A stretch of DNA of 64,000 nt from Pyricularia pennisetigena (lineage: Eukaryota > Ascomycota > Sordariomycetes > Magnaporthales > Pyriculariaceae), in NCBI RefSeq assembly GCF_004337985.1, contig NC_043740.1, forward strand, positions 2,314,874 through 2,378,873, in the 5' to 3' direction. The notes beneath the pieces were generated by a model. That model was not told where the DNA came from, did no database searches, and worked only from the letters and a program-made list of their open reading frames with translations. Positions within the stretch are counted from its first letter, which is position 1, and every line of letters begins with the position of its first letter. This document shows, one piece after another, positions 11,776 to 25,329 of this stretch. The translations under genes and the position numbers were made by a program.

Positions 11776-13734
11776 ATGGCGACTGCCGCTATGCCGACAG
11801 TCGCCTCGTCTGCTCTCACTCCCCCGAGCAGTTCACATGGCGTCGTCCACGGCAGCAACAAGTTGAGCACTAACGGATATCACGATACTTGGGACGATTT
11901 CTCTGGCGGAGATGACGAGGTATGTGAATAATCGATGCATCATCCTTGATCCCATCGGGTGTCCCGCATTGCTTTATGCTATACCCTCCGATATACCTGG
12001 TGCAATGCAGTATCCGTATACCTACTTCGTACTTGGGCCGAAATTCGACTGCCGGGATATGCCCTGCATTTTCCTGCTCTTGAACAACAAATAACTAACA
12101 CGCGCGGTTCGTCTTTCCTCTCCAAAATCCAGAATCCGATGGCACTCAAGAAGACGCCCACCACGAATTCCAATCATGCATCCATCAACAGCCAGACAAG
12201 ATCACCGCTGATCTCTCAAAACGGAAATTCAAACCCGTACTCTTCGCACGCGCCGATTTCCCGCAAAATAAGCCGAGAGATCGGGCTCGGGGTCGATTCT
12301 ACTTACGGAAGCGACATGCCAGGATCGACTGCATACCGGTCATACGGTGGTGGTACCAGGGCTGTGAGTCCATCAGAAAGCATCGGGGAGATTTCTGGCA
12401 GCCACAGGAACGGCAAGCGAGCGAACGGCGACTATGGCTCATCGAGCGACGGTTCATCAGGCACCGACGAGGCCTCGAAATGGATTCACAGGGACAAGCT
12501 GGCTCGGATAGAAAGCGAGGAGCTGCAAGCCGCAGGAATCATTCTCCCCACCTCGAGAAATCGTTCCCGCTCACGCAGTCGGCCGCGAGTGCACGCGAAC
12601 GGCTCGCGGACCCGGAGTGAATCCACAAATGGCGCGACCAGATCAAGGAAGAATTCGACCCTTGTTGGTGGAAGAGAAGCATATGGGGAGACCAAGGCTC
12701 AGCAGATCGAGGTTCCCAGCTGGGACTTGAGGTTACCCGAAGAGATCGCCGACGAAATGGAGTCCAATTATTGGACATCGACTCCAGTTTCAAAAAACGG
12801 CTCCAAGATACCGGTGGCCAAAGTCAGCCCGGCACCAATACCGGTGGACTACATTGAGCGAGAGTCACCAGCTGCGAGGAAGAGGGAGAGCAGTCCCGCA
12901 GACGAGTTGGAAAGCATCAAGATGCCGAGGACGCGAGCGAGGAGCAGTAGTGCCAGCACCAAACTCGAACCGGGAGCGTCGTCTGCCGTCACTCCAGGCC
13001 AGAAGCAGACGAAGCGCGCGGCAACCGACACCTCACCCAAGAAGCCAGCCGGAGCTAGGAAAACGTCGGGGCCTACGAAGGCGACAGGGGCGAACGGCAG
13101 ACCAAAAACCCGAGGCGGCACTCGCAAGGATTCGTCGAGCAGTAGTACCGCGACGCGGCCGACCACGAGATCAGGCGACCGTGAGCTTGCACCTTCGTCA
13201 CCTATGAACAAGCAACCAGAGGGCGACCCGCCGTGGATGGTCTCGGCGTACAAGCCGGACCCAAGGTTACCGCCAGACCAGCAGCTTCTCCCAACGGTGG
13301 CCAAGCGATTGCAGCAGGAGAAGTGGGAGCGCGAGGGCAAGTTTGGTAGTGTCTATGACAGGGAATTCCGGCCGCTCAGCGACGACGGTCTTTTGTCTCC
13401 TCCAGATAGAAACAGTCAGCTTCTCCAGCCCCCGCCGAACGATGAGGCCAACGAAAAACCCACAGACGAGACACAAGCCCCCGACTGGCCTCTCAAAACA
13501 GAAGCTCTCAAAAGTCCCTCCATCCGACAGAACTCGCTCCGCCAACAACGAACTGGCTCATATTCCACGATACCCAAGGTCCAGGAACCGCCCATCAGCC
13601 CGATCCCCGGATCCAGAGGTAACCCAGCCCCAGGGCTCCCCTCACCGCTCCAACAAACGCCTGCTGCTCCCACTCAGGAAAAAGAGGACAAGAAGAAGAA
13701 GAAGAATGGATGTATGTGCTGCATTGTTATGTAG
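11776..13734 (+). CDS. Disordered Ser/Arg/Pro-rich protein with C-terminal polybasic CaaX box
   Basis: Two exons, 11776-11919 and 12133-13734, joined in phase 0 across a 213-bp GT..AG intron (GTATGTG donor, AATCCAG acceptor), giving 581 residues. No catalytic domain is visible. The body is low-complexity, rich in Ser, Arg, Thr and Pro, with short SR-type runs near residues 190-230. A more ordered block near residues 405-460 (containing PPWMVSAYKPDPRLPPDQQ and EKWEREGKFGSVYDREF) looks conserved. The last residues are KKKKKNGCMCCIVM: a lysine patch, two extra cysteines and a terminal CIVM box. In Ras-like tails this arrangement directs farnesylation (X = Met), palmitoylation and plasma-membrane binding. 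I infer a peripheral membrane protein or scaffold; the function is unknown. The small first exon supplies the ATG and an acidic segment ending DDFSGGDDE. Confidence 0.85.
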
Positions 13735-16700
13735 GCTGAAGTTCAGGGCACGAAGGATGCGGTCGAATATGTACCTGCACCTCACCCGAGGATATCAGAT
13801 CAGGCCATGGGATTCGAGGCCCATGGAATGAGACCTGGCGGATCCCGATGGTACCAAAAGCTCTCGATACAATGTACCATGCGAGATTGCCCACAGCCCC
13901 TGATTCTGTCGAATTGGTCAGCAACAGTATGACATACAACCCAAGCTTTCTGGACTGCGAACCACAACATACCAGCGCAAACACTCCCAAATTTCCTCAG
14001 GCCGGATGCGGCAGGCAGCATCAGTCATCTCCGTCAATTTGGCGCCCTACATCAGACAGTCAAAACCTCCAGCCCTTTGACTTTGTCTGTACGACTTTAC
14101 GACTTTCCTTGTACAATCTACTTCGACCCTACTCGAGATCTCGAACCATATTACCCTTTCCGCACCAAGACCGGCTCTCGCGTCGGTCATCATAACTACA
14201 ATTACTTATCAACTGGGCTTTTGCATTCTGAACATGCACCCGACACATAATTCCGACCTCCACACCTCCTCACTGGCTTCTCTTTGTCAATTTTTCTATC
14301 AAAATTTGCTTCTTGGAATTTAGCGTAAACTTGCTGTCTTTTAGATTGGAGTTTCGTCTCTATTGCGTTGGTGGTCATCCTGGAGCCAGCAAATCATTTC
14401 TCATACCGTGCTGGGTAAAAGGTGTTTGCTTAGTTTAGAGGTATCTGTTACCGGGGGTCCTGAAAGATTACGGTCTGAAGAAGACTTGCTTGGTGTTTTT
14501 CTTTCTGTTCATGTTTTGAAGGTGGTGTCACAGGTTGACTTTGTTACTTTTATTCCCCAAACCAGGACTGCAACGGAGTTTCCGGATGGTCTGGATGTTT
14601 ATTTTCTCGTCACTACCACTGCTGCGGTCTCCTTTGTACATCCACAAGTAGCACAAAGTGCTGTAGTAACTATTTAACCATTTTACCAAGCTCAACATTA
14701 TGAGAACCGGTCTTGACGTGCAAGTCTATCGACGACTGAAGTGCTTTGGCGACTAAAGAGCCTCTGTCTCTGGGATTGATTTCAACGTTGTGTTCATGGT
14801 CGTGTCCCTGTACCATCCCCAAAAGTAAGCTGTTGCGGCGCTCGCACGGCAGCTATCAAAGATTCATCTTCTGTTGTACTTGGACATGCCACAAGGTCAC
14901 CTGCATGGAGGATGGTGATCCAAGTCTGTTTAGCATGGCAGCTAGGTACCATTGCTCTTGTTCCCCTAGACACACTCGCCGAATACTGAATCCAGAGTTT
15001 GCTAGATTCCTTGTGGTTATGAGCCTCCCTTTTTATACATCATCAACAGCTATGTTTCTTACTAGACTGCCCTGTGAGGAGTACAAGATCAATGGGGACT
15101 GATGGGTTATTAGCTCTGGCTCTGACGCGCACTTCCCTTGATTCTGGGGGCCAAGTCCAAAATAGACGGCCGGGTCAAAAATCCACAAGCTCAGTACCGC
15201 TGTGACAAGTTCTATAGGGATTACGAGCTCAAAGGTTTCCAGAGGCATGTCAGTTGCTATTCTACGGTTTGCCTGAAGAGTTTGACGAAACCGCCGACGA
15301 GTCCTTGGTGTTCGCGAGCTTAGTATCCCTAAGATAGCACCTACAGATGGAATATGCTCGAAGGTGATAAGAGGCCTGTCACGCAACGTCCTGAAGTTTG
15401 CTTGAGTTTGGGGAAATCACTAGCAATCTCTTGATACTTGCGATAGTTTTATGAGACTGTCGAATATACTTCTATGTATATAGAAGCTTGCGCCTATTAC
15501 GAGCGTGGGAAGCAGCACTTTTCAAAGCAATTTGAACCCATACCCGCATGTCTACGTCCAGCGGCAACTGTTACTGAGTAGGGGGTTGATGTCTACACAA
15601 ACAAAGGGCAGTGATGCTCTACGGTTCTGAGATGATATCTTTCACAAAGGAAGAATCCCATTTGCCTGGCCACGCCAAGAGCAGGACAGTGATATAAACG
15701 CAGCAGTCTAGTTTCACATATGTGCCATACCTCTCAGCCCAAAAGGAGCTGCGCAATTGGAGCGGCTCTTCGTTGGCCCCCAAAAAAAACCTTGGAGTAA
15801 GGGCGAATAGATTTTCCGAATCGTTTGTTTGACCTGCCATACCCAAGTGTCTGGGACAAATTGACTGCGCCTGATAGAAAGGTTGCGCTGTCAAGGGGGG
15901 AAGGGGTGGCGCTTGGGGGAGAAAAAAAAAACCTCCATGGATGACTGTGGCATGGCCGGGCGCTTAGGAGGCATATGTCGTGATCATCACGTCTTGCAAA
16001 AGAACAGCTCTCCCCTGGCTGAAGCTCCTTTTTTTTTGTTTGGTTTGTTTGTAATTTTTAACTTTGGGGGAGACGAGAAACTGTGTGAAGCACAGTAGAA
16101 ACCCGCAGCATATTGATATCGACGACTCAGGTTTCGAGTATATTAACAATTGCACCGATATCCCCTTCTCGGCGACGCCAGATCATCTAGGCAATCTATC
16201 CAACGCTTCGTCTCGACGAAAGCTACAGGTGGGAAAAGAATTTGCGCATCTTTTTAAGCCATAATGTTACAAATGCATTATTTGGTTCTCGAATTGCAAA
16301 ACAAAGGCCAAGCCGTTTGCTATGCCACCTGGTCATTGCACACAGCATAAACTTTTGACCAAACGAACACGATTTGTGTCTTGAGCTGCAGTTCGTTGCA
16401 CGGGCAAAAATAGTGTAGAACCATCTAGTTTGCGACTGGCTGCCTCTATTTCTTCGACTTAAGCTTTAAGGCGACAAGCAGGCTTCATTCTGGCGCCGCG
16501 CGTATATGCCCCGATTCGTGCACGAGAAAATTATGCTTTGGTATGGCATGGCTTGCATGGCCGGGTGAGAGCGAATGTCAAGAGATACAAAAAAAATAGA
16601 CCACGAGAAAAAAAAGGAGGACATCGTGTCGGCTTGCGGATAAATAATAAATGCACATAAGACAAAAGAACGGATGAATTATGGGCACGCCTCTCTCAGC

Positions 16701-19700
16701 CACAAATAGCGCACCCATATTTGCGACAGTCATGGCTTTGGCTGGGCGAGGCGCCGTATTATTTTGGCTGGGCAGGGGGGAAAACCAAATCGAGTAACCC
16801 TGCTAAACAGAGGAATTTAAGGTCTAGACTCACGAGAGGGAAAAAAAACCCCCCGTAGTCTCCTGTCAGGCCATTTCAATTTGATGCAGACACATGTCGA
16901 AGATCAGCCGGCATGTCTTTCGCGACACGTCTTGCTGTTTATTTCGGACGCTGGGGTTCGTCAAGTCGCTTGGTCACCTGGGCTTTCCTTTTCGTCCCAT
17001 CTCGGGCTTTATAAGCTTCACGCCGTCTAGGGGAAGGGGAAGCTTGTCTCCGAGTGGAGTGTGTCACTATTCATAGCACTCTTTCTTCCAAAGATGAAAA
17101 ATGAGAAAAAGAACAAAAAAAAAAAAAAGCTTTGGGGACCTCGCTGCCGTCGTCGCGATTTGAGATAAAAGCTCCGACGGTGAAAGCATCCGGCCACACC
17201 GCCGGAGCCTTGATAGGGGATGGGTGGTCTCCACCGCCGTAGATTTTGATGTTCAGTCAAAAAAGATGTAACGTTGTATTTATCTCGGTTCGCGCTGTTC
17301 TTGTTGTCAACTTTATAACCCAGTAGATAGATTACAACGCTGTTAACCTCAAACTGCCGACCACTGGCAGTTGTTCGTCAAATACCACAAGAAGGGTCCT
17401 AACCGAGATTGGGTTGCCATGTATATAATAAAGTGCGATAGTCGAGCAAGAGATAGATTGAGCAGCTCGAGCCAGATGCATCAGGATCCCTCGGAGATGT
17501 TGGTTCGCAGGGAGCTGATCAAGCCCTGTAAAGTTCTGACCCTCCTTAGAGTCTCCATACACACCTGTACTTGACCCCATCTTGAAGGGGCAGCTTGGTG
17601 TTCATTGCGGACTGGTTGTCTATCAAACCCCCGCAACACGCCCGACAAACTTACATTTCTGCAGGAGTGCCGGCCCAAGATCCCACTGGAGAACATCCAT
17701 CCCTTGACAAGAGAGACGGAAACAAAGAAAGTGTGCCGGAAAGCTCAAGGGTCCGACTCTCCTCCACGCGTCGAGAATGCGAATGACTGACTAAGGAGGA
17801 ATTTTTTTTTGTTCTGGTTTTTTTTTTTCAGCTTTGCATTGCACCTCTGAGGGTATAACATGTGGGCGGATGTGGCACGGTTTGGGGAAACGAGTCATGT
17901 CCAACACAGCTTCCCCCCACACAGAGCCCAAAGATAGTAGTATCGGTGGCTTAAAAAGGGAAGGCAGATCGCGCGCGGCCCGCGCGCCTGTTTCAGAATA
18001 AACATGAGAGATGAGACGACTCCGCATGTGGAGAGGCGCCAGCCGCGTACCGCTACTGGAATCTCAGCGGTTGGGGTGGGTTTCGGTCAAGATCTCGCAA
18101 AGCCCGACTCGGACACACGTTGAGAGGCCGACGCTTTTTTTTTTCTTTTTCTTTTTTTTTTTTTTTTTAACGCTGTTGCATTGTTCGTCCCAACTCGTCC
18201 CAGGATAGAAACTTGGGGCTGACGTACTGGACCCTGCGCTTGGCTGATCTGTTTTTGTGTTTATGTTACTTTTTTTTTTCTCTTTCGCTGCTCTTAAATT
18301 TTTTTTTATCGTCTCCGATCTCTTGTGCTCCATTGCCCCCCCGATGTGAATGAGATCTACCTCCTATGGTTCTTCTAATACCAGACAAGCAAAAAAAGGG
18401 AGAGGCAGCTGCCACAGCCCCGTCATCCCATCCTCTGGGACACCTGGCATAAATGACAAGACCCGCGCATTGCCAGGTTTAGGTCAACCAGAAGCTATGC
18501 AGATAAACAGCTTATTTGTCGTGAATAAGGAAGATCGGTGGGTACTTTTTCACATAAAGGAGATTTGAGGAAAACGGTTTGGCAGTGTAAACGGCGACAA
18601 GGAGACAAGGAAAGGGCACCGTTTTTCGCGCACATCAGAATAGCAACGAGGATAACAATGTGGGAAACGATAATGCATTAATAAAGATGATAATTCAAGG
18701 GGTTGGTTTGCAAGGACTATAGGCCAAACAGAGAGAGTTTGTTGGAGGGACCAAGACCAACACACAAGGGGTTATCTGGAACTATTGCGAAAATTCTGTC
18801 TTTTTTTTTTTTTTTTTAGCTCTTGGTCAGATGGAATGAGAAGGAAATTCACCCTGTTAGTTAGTCGGCTTGACCAAATCCCGCAGCCAAGGTAAGGGCC
18901 CCGCAATTTCCCGTCCTGTCCGCCGGCGCGGGGTTTTCCCCCTCAATAGAATCAGACAGGCAACAAAAGTTCCCTAGTCTCGGTGTTACTTTTTGTCACT
19001 TCAACTCATGATAGATTAATTCGGCCTCGGGGGTTGCAAATATGTGAATATGCTTTCTGTGCCAGAACAGGTGGCGTGATTGCATCCCAAATCCAGACCA
19101 ACAACTCCCCCCTGACAAGACTAGCTCGGTTCAACATACTTGAGCCTGGCAAGGTATTGGCACCCAATCATTGATCAACTGTTGATGATACCCAGCTCCC
19201 TAGCTCATATATTAGGCATTATTCGGTGTTTGGTAACCTACCAGAGATGCTGGATCCTCGGCAGCAGGTAGCTTTACCTAGCTAACCAGTTCTCATCAGG
19301 GTATCTCGTGGTTAATCAGTTAATAGTTATCGCGACCACATCTCGCTTCGCATCTCTGCCGTATCCTGTCGGATCATGAGACCCCGGGCATTGGATAGAG
19401 TGTGCGCATAGTGCACTGTATTTTTTTCATTGGCCCCTCCATCGGGGTATACAAGACAAACGCAAGCCGCTCAAATCATGAGATGAAAGGATGAAAGAAG
19501 AAGGTCAAAATGTGTAAAATAAGGGTGCTGCCGGAGGACGCAAGTAGACGAACTCTATGATGGTGTCAAGGGAGTTTGGAACCAGCCGCGGCCAGTTCCG
19601 TTAGCAGCCTTCGATAAAATAAATAGCACACATTTACTTTCACACCATAGCTGATCATCTTTCACGGAAGGAGTTGGGACGTGGCCTGTCACTTGCCAAA

Positions 19701-22700
19701 TCGGGGGTGGCTCCGTGGCATCAGAGTTTTGATCTAGACTAGATAGAACTAGGTCGGGAGTCCAGAGCTGGGACGACGCTTCGAACAATCGTCGATTTGT
19801 GTTCCTCCGTTCGGGAGAAGATGTTTGTTGTCACCTACAGGGCAAAGATAGGCGCACAAGGCGTGGCGTGGCCTTGGTTCGTGATCAAAAACCGAGCTAA
19901 GGCAAAAAAAGAAAAAGAAAAAAGAAAAAATAAACAAGAGACAGCGCTACAGATTAGCTTAAAAAGCCACTTTTGGTGCGACTCAGTACCGAGTAGGCAG
20001 ATAATCAGGCACACTTTTTTTTTTTTTTTTTTTGCTTCTACTACATACTGTGCTCCTTAAAAAAAGTCCCAGTGACCAGGCCCGAGGAACCCGAAGCATC
20101 GTCGATGCACACTTCCCGCAAAGTCCCGTTTTTCCCGTCTTCCCCGTGGCTTAGTTCTTAGCGCCGAGTGGCGTGGCTCGGCTCTTTAACCCAAGGCTGC
20201 ATGTAAAGTGCAACCAAATAAAACATCGAGATCCAATTGCGTTTGACATATCGATCAAAGATATTGTCTACATAGTAGTTTAGGGGTCGCCACATCCACA
20301 AGGCGCTGTATTCAAAACACTCTCGAGTAAACAAGAAATTGTACGAGTACCTAGGGTTCTTCAGGAAATATATGGGGTCTTGACAGCCGAGACAGCCTAG
20401 GCGAGTGGGGTTTAGGGCAGGACTGCGATGAAAACAGGTTGGGAACAAAAATAAAAACGGAACACCGCATTGATGTTTGGCGTGCGGAATGGAAAGCGGA
20501 ATAGTTTGGATGGGGACGCAATCAAACCATCGATCGCGAACGGCGAAGACGAGGGCGAAATCAAAGAATTGGATACGTTTGCGATCGAGATGAGATGTGT
20601 TCCTTCATCGAGATTGTGGGATGGGATATGAGCCCTACATATGCAATGTGTTGCGCTAAAACCCACGAAAAAGATCGCTGGAGATCCCGAGTCTCGGGGA
20701 GTGGGACGCACGGAGGAAGTCCAAGATATAACCAGATTAGCTGGAAACAGATGGTTATATCGCCCCCTATTTTTCTATGTTTGGGTAATAGGGACAAAAC
20801 CCTGGAACCAGTGTATTTGGGACGGGACTGCACCCGCCGCTGAATTTTCAGCTTCAACAGCCCTCAAGGGCCTTGGACATGATAAGGCACAGAGCAAACA
20901 GTCGTCTTGTCATTTTTTTACCCCATTGCTTTGTTGGGGTTTGCCGTCGCATCCCATCCGATGATTGGCTAGTTTTCGTATGAGACAGGCAATCATGTCC
21001 TGTTGCGTCCCCCAAGGGAAATGGGGGGCAATTGCTGTCTGCCATTGAAAGTAAGTGTACGGGTGGATTGCGCGTCTCAACTAATTTGGCAGGCTAATAG
21101 CTAATAGAGAAACACACCCCTCCTTAGGCGCCGAGGCAGACCGAATGTTCTCGACTGGCCAGACACTGGGGTGGCTCATATTGGACCAGCACAAAAGAAT
21201 CAACATCATGTTTTCGGATCGTCGGTGTACTGTTGTACATAGATGCAACTCGTTCAAATGCCTTTTGTTATCCCAGATACGCGTTGATTCATAACGGCAA
21301 GCCCCCAGTAGCCAACATGAACTAAAAAAAAAGACCTCTTCAAACGTGGGTCTCGATAAGGACCATCTAGCAATCTACCTATAACTTGCAATCACTTATA
21401 GAACGTTTTGAGCAGGTCCATCCATATATTACTCACTCCTTTGTTGATAACAAAACCAAAAGTTTCCCAAGATGGGCATGTCCATCAGGGATGGAGCAGT
21501 GTGGCTTAGACAGACCCCAGAGGTAGGAGAACATTCCGCGGATTTTTACCCAACCTGCCCAATGCTGGGGGAGATTGCTGTTGGTCATTTTGTTCGGTGC
21601 TGCCCGGGACATGGATCTTTGATAGCAATTGCCTAAGTCTTCATAATGGATTCCTTTTAATGCGCGGAGTCGCGGTAGGGATGGTATGGGTTATGTGGTT
21701 AAAGGGATATTCAATAATACAATGCACACTTTTTTTTTCTCTTGTTCGCTACCGATTTCTCGATGCAGCAGGAATAAAAAAACACGAAGACAGAAATCGG
21801 CACCACCACCACCTTAGGCTGCTATGCTAAGACCAGGGCAACTAAACCCTTTCAAGAGTCTCTTCAATCATTATTCATCAAGTATCGGGATGCGATCGAT
21901 CGTCGGCTCTGTCGCATGCTTACTAGTTTCCGTTTTGCGCTCCCGCCCGGGCATGCATTAATACCAGTCAATCGTAGAAGCCGTGCAGTCAGAAGGAGGC
22001 TCAGCATAAGAAATCACAGCTCGGAAATTGTGTGGAGATACCGGCTGGAATCCCAACACCAACCTGCAGGGTGCCGCAAGGTCTGCTGGACTGGTGACTC
22101 TATTTTTTTGTTTTTTTGTTTGTGATCAAAACAACAGGGTATTGGACAGTCACCTTTTTTTTCCCCTATCGGTACCGCCGGGAGGATGAACAGGACGCGT
22201 GGTCAAATCTTATTAGAGAACAAAAAGAAAGAGTCAATGCGGGACAATATCTAATTTATTATCAGGCTGACCCTTTGGTTGATGAGAAATAAATAAACCC
22301 AATATTCAAAGGAGGGGAAGAAGAGAATGGAAAAGTCGGTCATGCGCATCGCCCTCTACGCGAGTCGAGGGGTGTTTTTTTTTTTCTCCAACACAAAAGG
22401 GAGTTCTGCACCAGAAAATAATGCTGTGGCACCAACAAGAGGTCTAGACAGGTCCATAAGTTCTGTTCGAATTAGGACTGCAACCTGCGCTATGTGTGAT
22501 CCTCTCGAATGTAACATTTCTAGATGCATGCTATGGTATACAGTGATTGTGCACTTAATTAGCACGAGGTGGCAACAGTCTAAGTTCTAGGTTCTTGGTA
22601 CAGTCTCCGGGGCAGCTTAGCTTTCATTGTCAAGATGGATAGGATGAGTATGTACCGTATTTTAGGTCCTAGACGGTGTTGATGTCTCAACATGTGATGG

Positions 22701-25062
22701 CGAATGTGTGTTCCGCTAATTGAGATTGTTGATTGTTGGAAGGGAATAATTCAAATCCCACAAGACTGCATGGCAAAGGACCCAGCATTCGATCCGCCAC
22801 ATAGAGGATTCTCCGCTTCCCATCGAGATTCGCATGCTAAATGCAATGCATATAATTTGCAATTGTCGATGGTCGATCGTCGGCAGGACGGGGTGCAGGC
22901 AGAGAGTCCCATCTTATCATGCCACCTGCGGCATTCGCACTTCACAGGTCGCCGCATATCCGCACATCGAGATGAATGTCCTGTACGGCATTTTTTCCCT
23001 CCTTCAAAACTGGCGATCCTCTAGTGCGATTATCTAGAAATTTGTGGTGCATGGTGTGTCGATTCTGACGTCGGTAATTCTTTTTGTTGGTATTGTATTT
23101 TTAATTACCGGTAGCATGCCCAGAACCGCTGTCGTGGGCTTTCAAAATATGCCCAGATGCCCAGCAATAGGCACGCAAACAGCGCACTGGATGATATGTC
23201 TTCTCATCATGCTGGGCTGAGGGATATAAAAGAAACACACCATCAGCCGGCCTCGTGGGCAGTTTCAGTTACCAGAGAGTGCCAGTGGCACAGTGACGGG
23301 TGAGCATGGGGATCGGGGATTTGGGCCAGATCAGTTTTTGTGCTCAGGCTTGGCTCCTGTGACACGGAGCCAGTAACGCTGGACTCTGTGGGCCTTGGCA
23401 AGATTTTCCTTCCACCCGTTTGTGAGAAAGAAAGACACCAGCCGTGCTTATGTAAAAGCTGCTTGCTGGTATACCAGCGGTAGTACCGCCAGTCTACCGG
23501 TACTACAGATACTACAGCAACTACCACGAGAGTGGTACAGTGGGAACAGGGCGTCAGTTGTTGGTAGGTTGTGCTATCCATTAGGGAGGTTCCATCCATA
23601 GTCGTTCTGAACGTAATCAATCTCAATGTTTCAAACCAAATAAATGGCAGGTGCCGTGGGTGCGGGGCGAGGTCCGCATTATTTCCGACGGTCATGATTG
23701 GCTTAACATGACTACAGTACCGTCCTCCGACGAACGGACGTTTTTCTACTTGCCCATCGAAACGGCCGTTGTTATACCTTCTAGCATCCTTTAGAGAAAA
23801 CGGAGGGAGATAATCCTGACTACATGCATATGACACTACCTAACAATCAAAGTTAAATAGACAAAGTAAACGCCCAATGCACAGCTTGCTGCCGCCCATG
23901 CCCCTTTGGGTACGTACTGTACAACCACCAGCAGGCTGGAGAAGACGCTCCCTCCCCGCTTTTGTTTGCGGAAAGTAAAAAGAGACGCCGTGCACCGACC
24001 GCTGTCAAGCTCTATTCTACTGTATCCGTAGAAATGAAGCCATAAGCCACTGTGTCGCTACCTAAGGCGTTTTCTTTGTTTGACTAATCCAGGGCGCTTG
24101 AAGCCACCCGCACCCCCCCATTTGTTAATCTGCTCAAAAAAACCCACGATAGTATTTCTGTGACAAGTAGCGATAATTCACCTGCTAGGCAGCTTGGCCG
24201 GCTGAGACTGTATGGGGTTTATAGAGGCTGCGTCCTGCATTCGCAGCGATGATGCCAGCTTGAAAAACAGGACTCGTTTATTACGATAGTCCGGCGCCAA
24301 GACTACAAACGGTGTTCTCTCAGGCTGAGTACATGCATCAATCGCGAAAGCGGAGTTGACGGAGCTTTAGCTCAGGCAAAAGCAGCGAAAGCTCGTGCTG
24401 CGAAGCCCGGCCAGAGAAGACCCGCACCACCCACCACTTTGGGCTTGGCGGAACCTTGACACAATCCATCCATTTCCAGTTCACACACCCCCCTCACCCC
24501 CAAGGTCTAGGTCTAGTCTATTGTAGAAGAAGCCCGTCGCAGAAACTCATTGTGCCACACCCCTCTCCCTGGACTAGACAAGTCGAAAAAAAAAGTCAAC
24601 GTGCAGGGACAGGGGCTACCCAGATGACCCGGCTGTTCCTCTCTCAGTACTACTAATATTATACCTGTATGCCCTCCCACTCTTTCATCAGACCAAGACA
24701 ACTTCGCTCCTCTACCACTGGCCCTGTTGTCAAAACAAACCCAGCTGCCGAATCAACCCCAACTACTTTTTATCTTCTTCCAATCTCTTCGGTAGTTGAA
24801 TATCCAACAGTAACTCAAGACGAAGAAATCCTCCCAAGACCAGAGCGCACACTGTTGATTCTGTTATTAAAAGACGCTGCAACACTCGATCCACTAATGG
24901 TCCAAACCCAACGATACTTGAACATCTCGAACCAGCAACAAGGATTGCATCCTACCGCGCTCTCATCTGCCGACTAGATCAGGCATTTTCAAGCAAACTC
25001 AAGCCCTTAACGACACATATCTGGTAGTGTTCGCTTTGAGCGTACACATCAGCATCATCGCT
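13735..25062. other. 11.3 kb gene-poor stretch
   Basis: No supported gene. Many short frames exist on both strands, but none has a recognisable domain, coding-like composition or consistent splice structure. The stretch is rich in poly-A/poly-T runs, for example near 17110, 17821, 18137-18168, 18797-18818 and 20013-20032. The longest frame is 197 codons at 23243-23836 (minus), which I consider chance. Weak same-strand open blocks at 15033-15894 (minus) could be gene debris but match nothing I know. Confidence 0.55.
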
Positions 25063-25329
25063 ATGTCTACACGGACAGCCCGGCCGTCCAAGAAACACAC
25101 ATACTCGTCGACCTCCTCCGACTCCGACATCTCTACTTCTTCGTCCTCAACTCGCATCAGCATGGACGCTGTTCACCCTGTCGCATACGTCGAGGTACTT
25201 CGCTGCATGCGTTGTGCCAAATCCACAGAGCTGACATCAACCGACGATGCTGCCACGAATGGCATGATCCAAGTCGGCACCGGCATATACTACTGTGCAA
25301 GGTGTGCCAAGATTGTCGGATATGCATGA
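25063..25329 (+). CDS. Small protein with two CxxC motifs (zinc-ribbon-like)
   Basis: A single exon of 88 residues. The N-terminal 45 residues are basic then Ser/Thr-rich (a polyserine/aspartate stretch). The C-terminal half has CMRC and CARC pairs about 32 residues apart, spaced as expected for a zinc ribbon or knuckle, with aromatic and hydrophobic residues around the second pair (IYYCARC, then IVGYA at the end). I start it at the second in-frame Met (25063), because the 12 residues before it look like leader sequence; 25027 is the alternative. Small fungal proteins of this type, with a Ser-rich head and a paired-CxxC tail, exist in Sordariomycetes, but I know of no assigned function. A nucleic-acid or protein binding role is inference only. 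It stands alone in a gene-poor region. Confidence 0.7.
   Translation: MSTRTARPSKKHTYSSTSSDSDISTSSSSTRISMDAVHPVAYVEVLRCMRCAKSTELTSTDDAATNGMIQVGTGIYYCARCAKIVGYA

Noticed and set aside
23243..23836. 197-codon minus-strand frame
   Set aside because: No domain, signal peptide or coding-like bias. It is an isolated frame in a gene-poor stretch, so chance is the simplest explanation.
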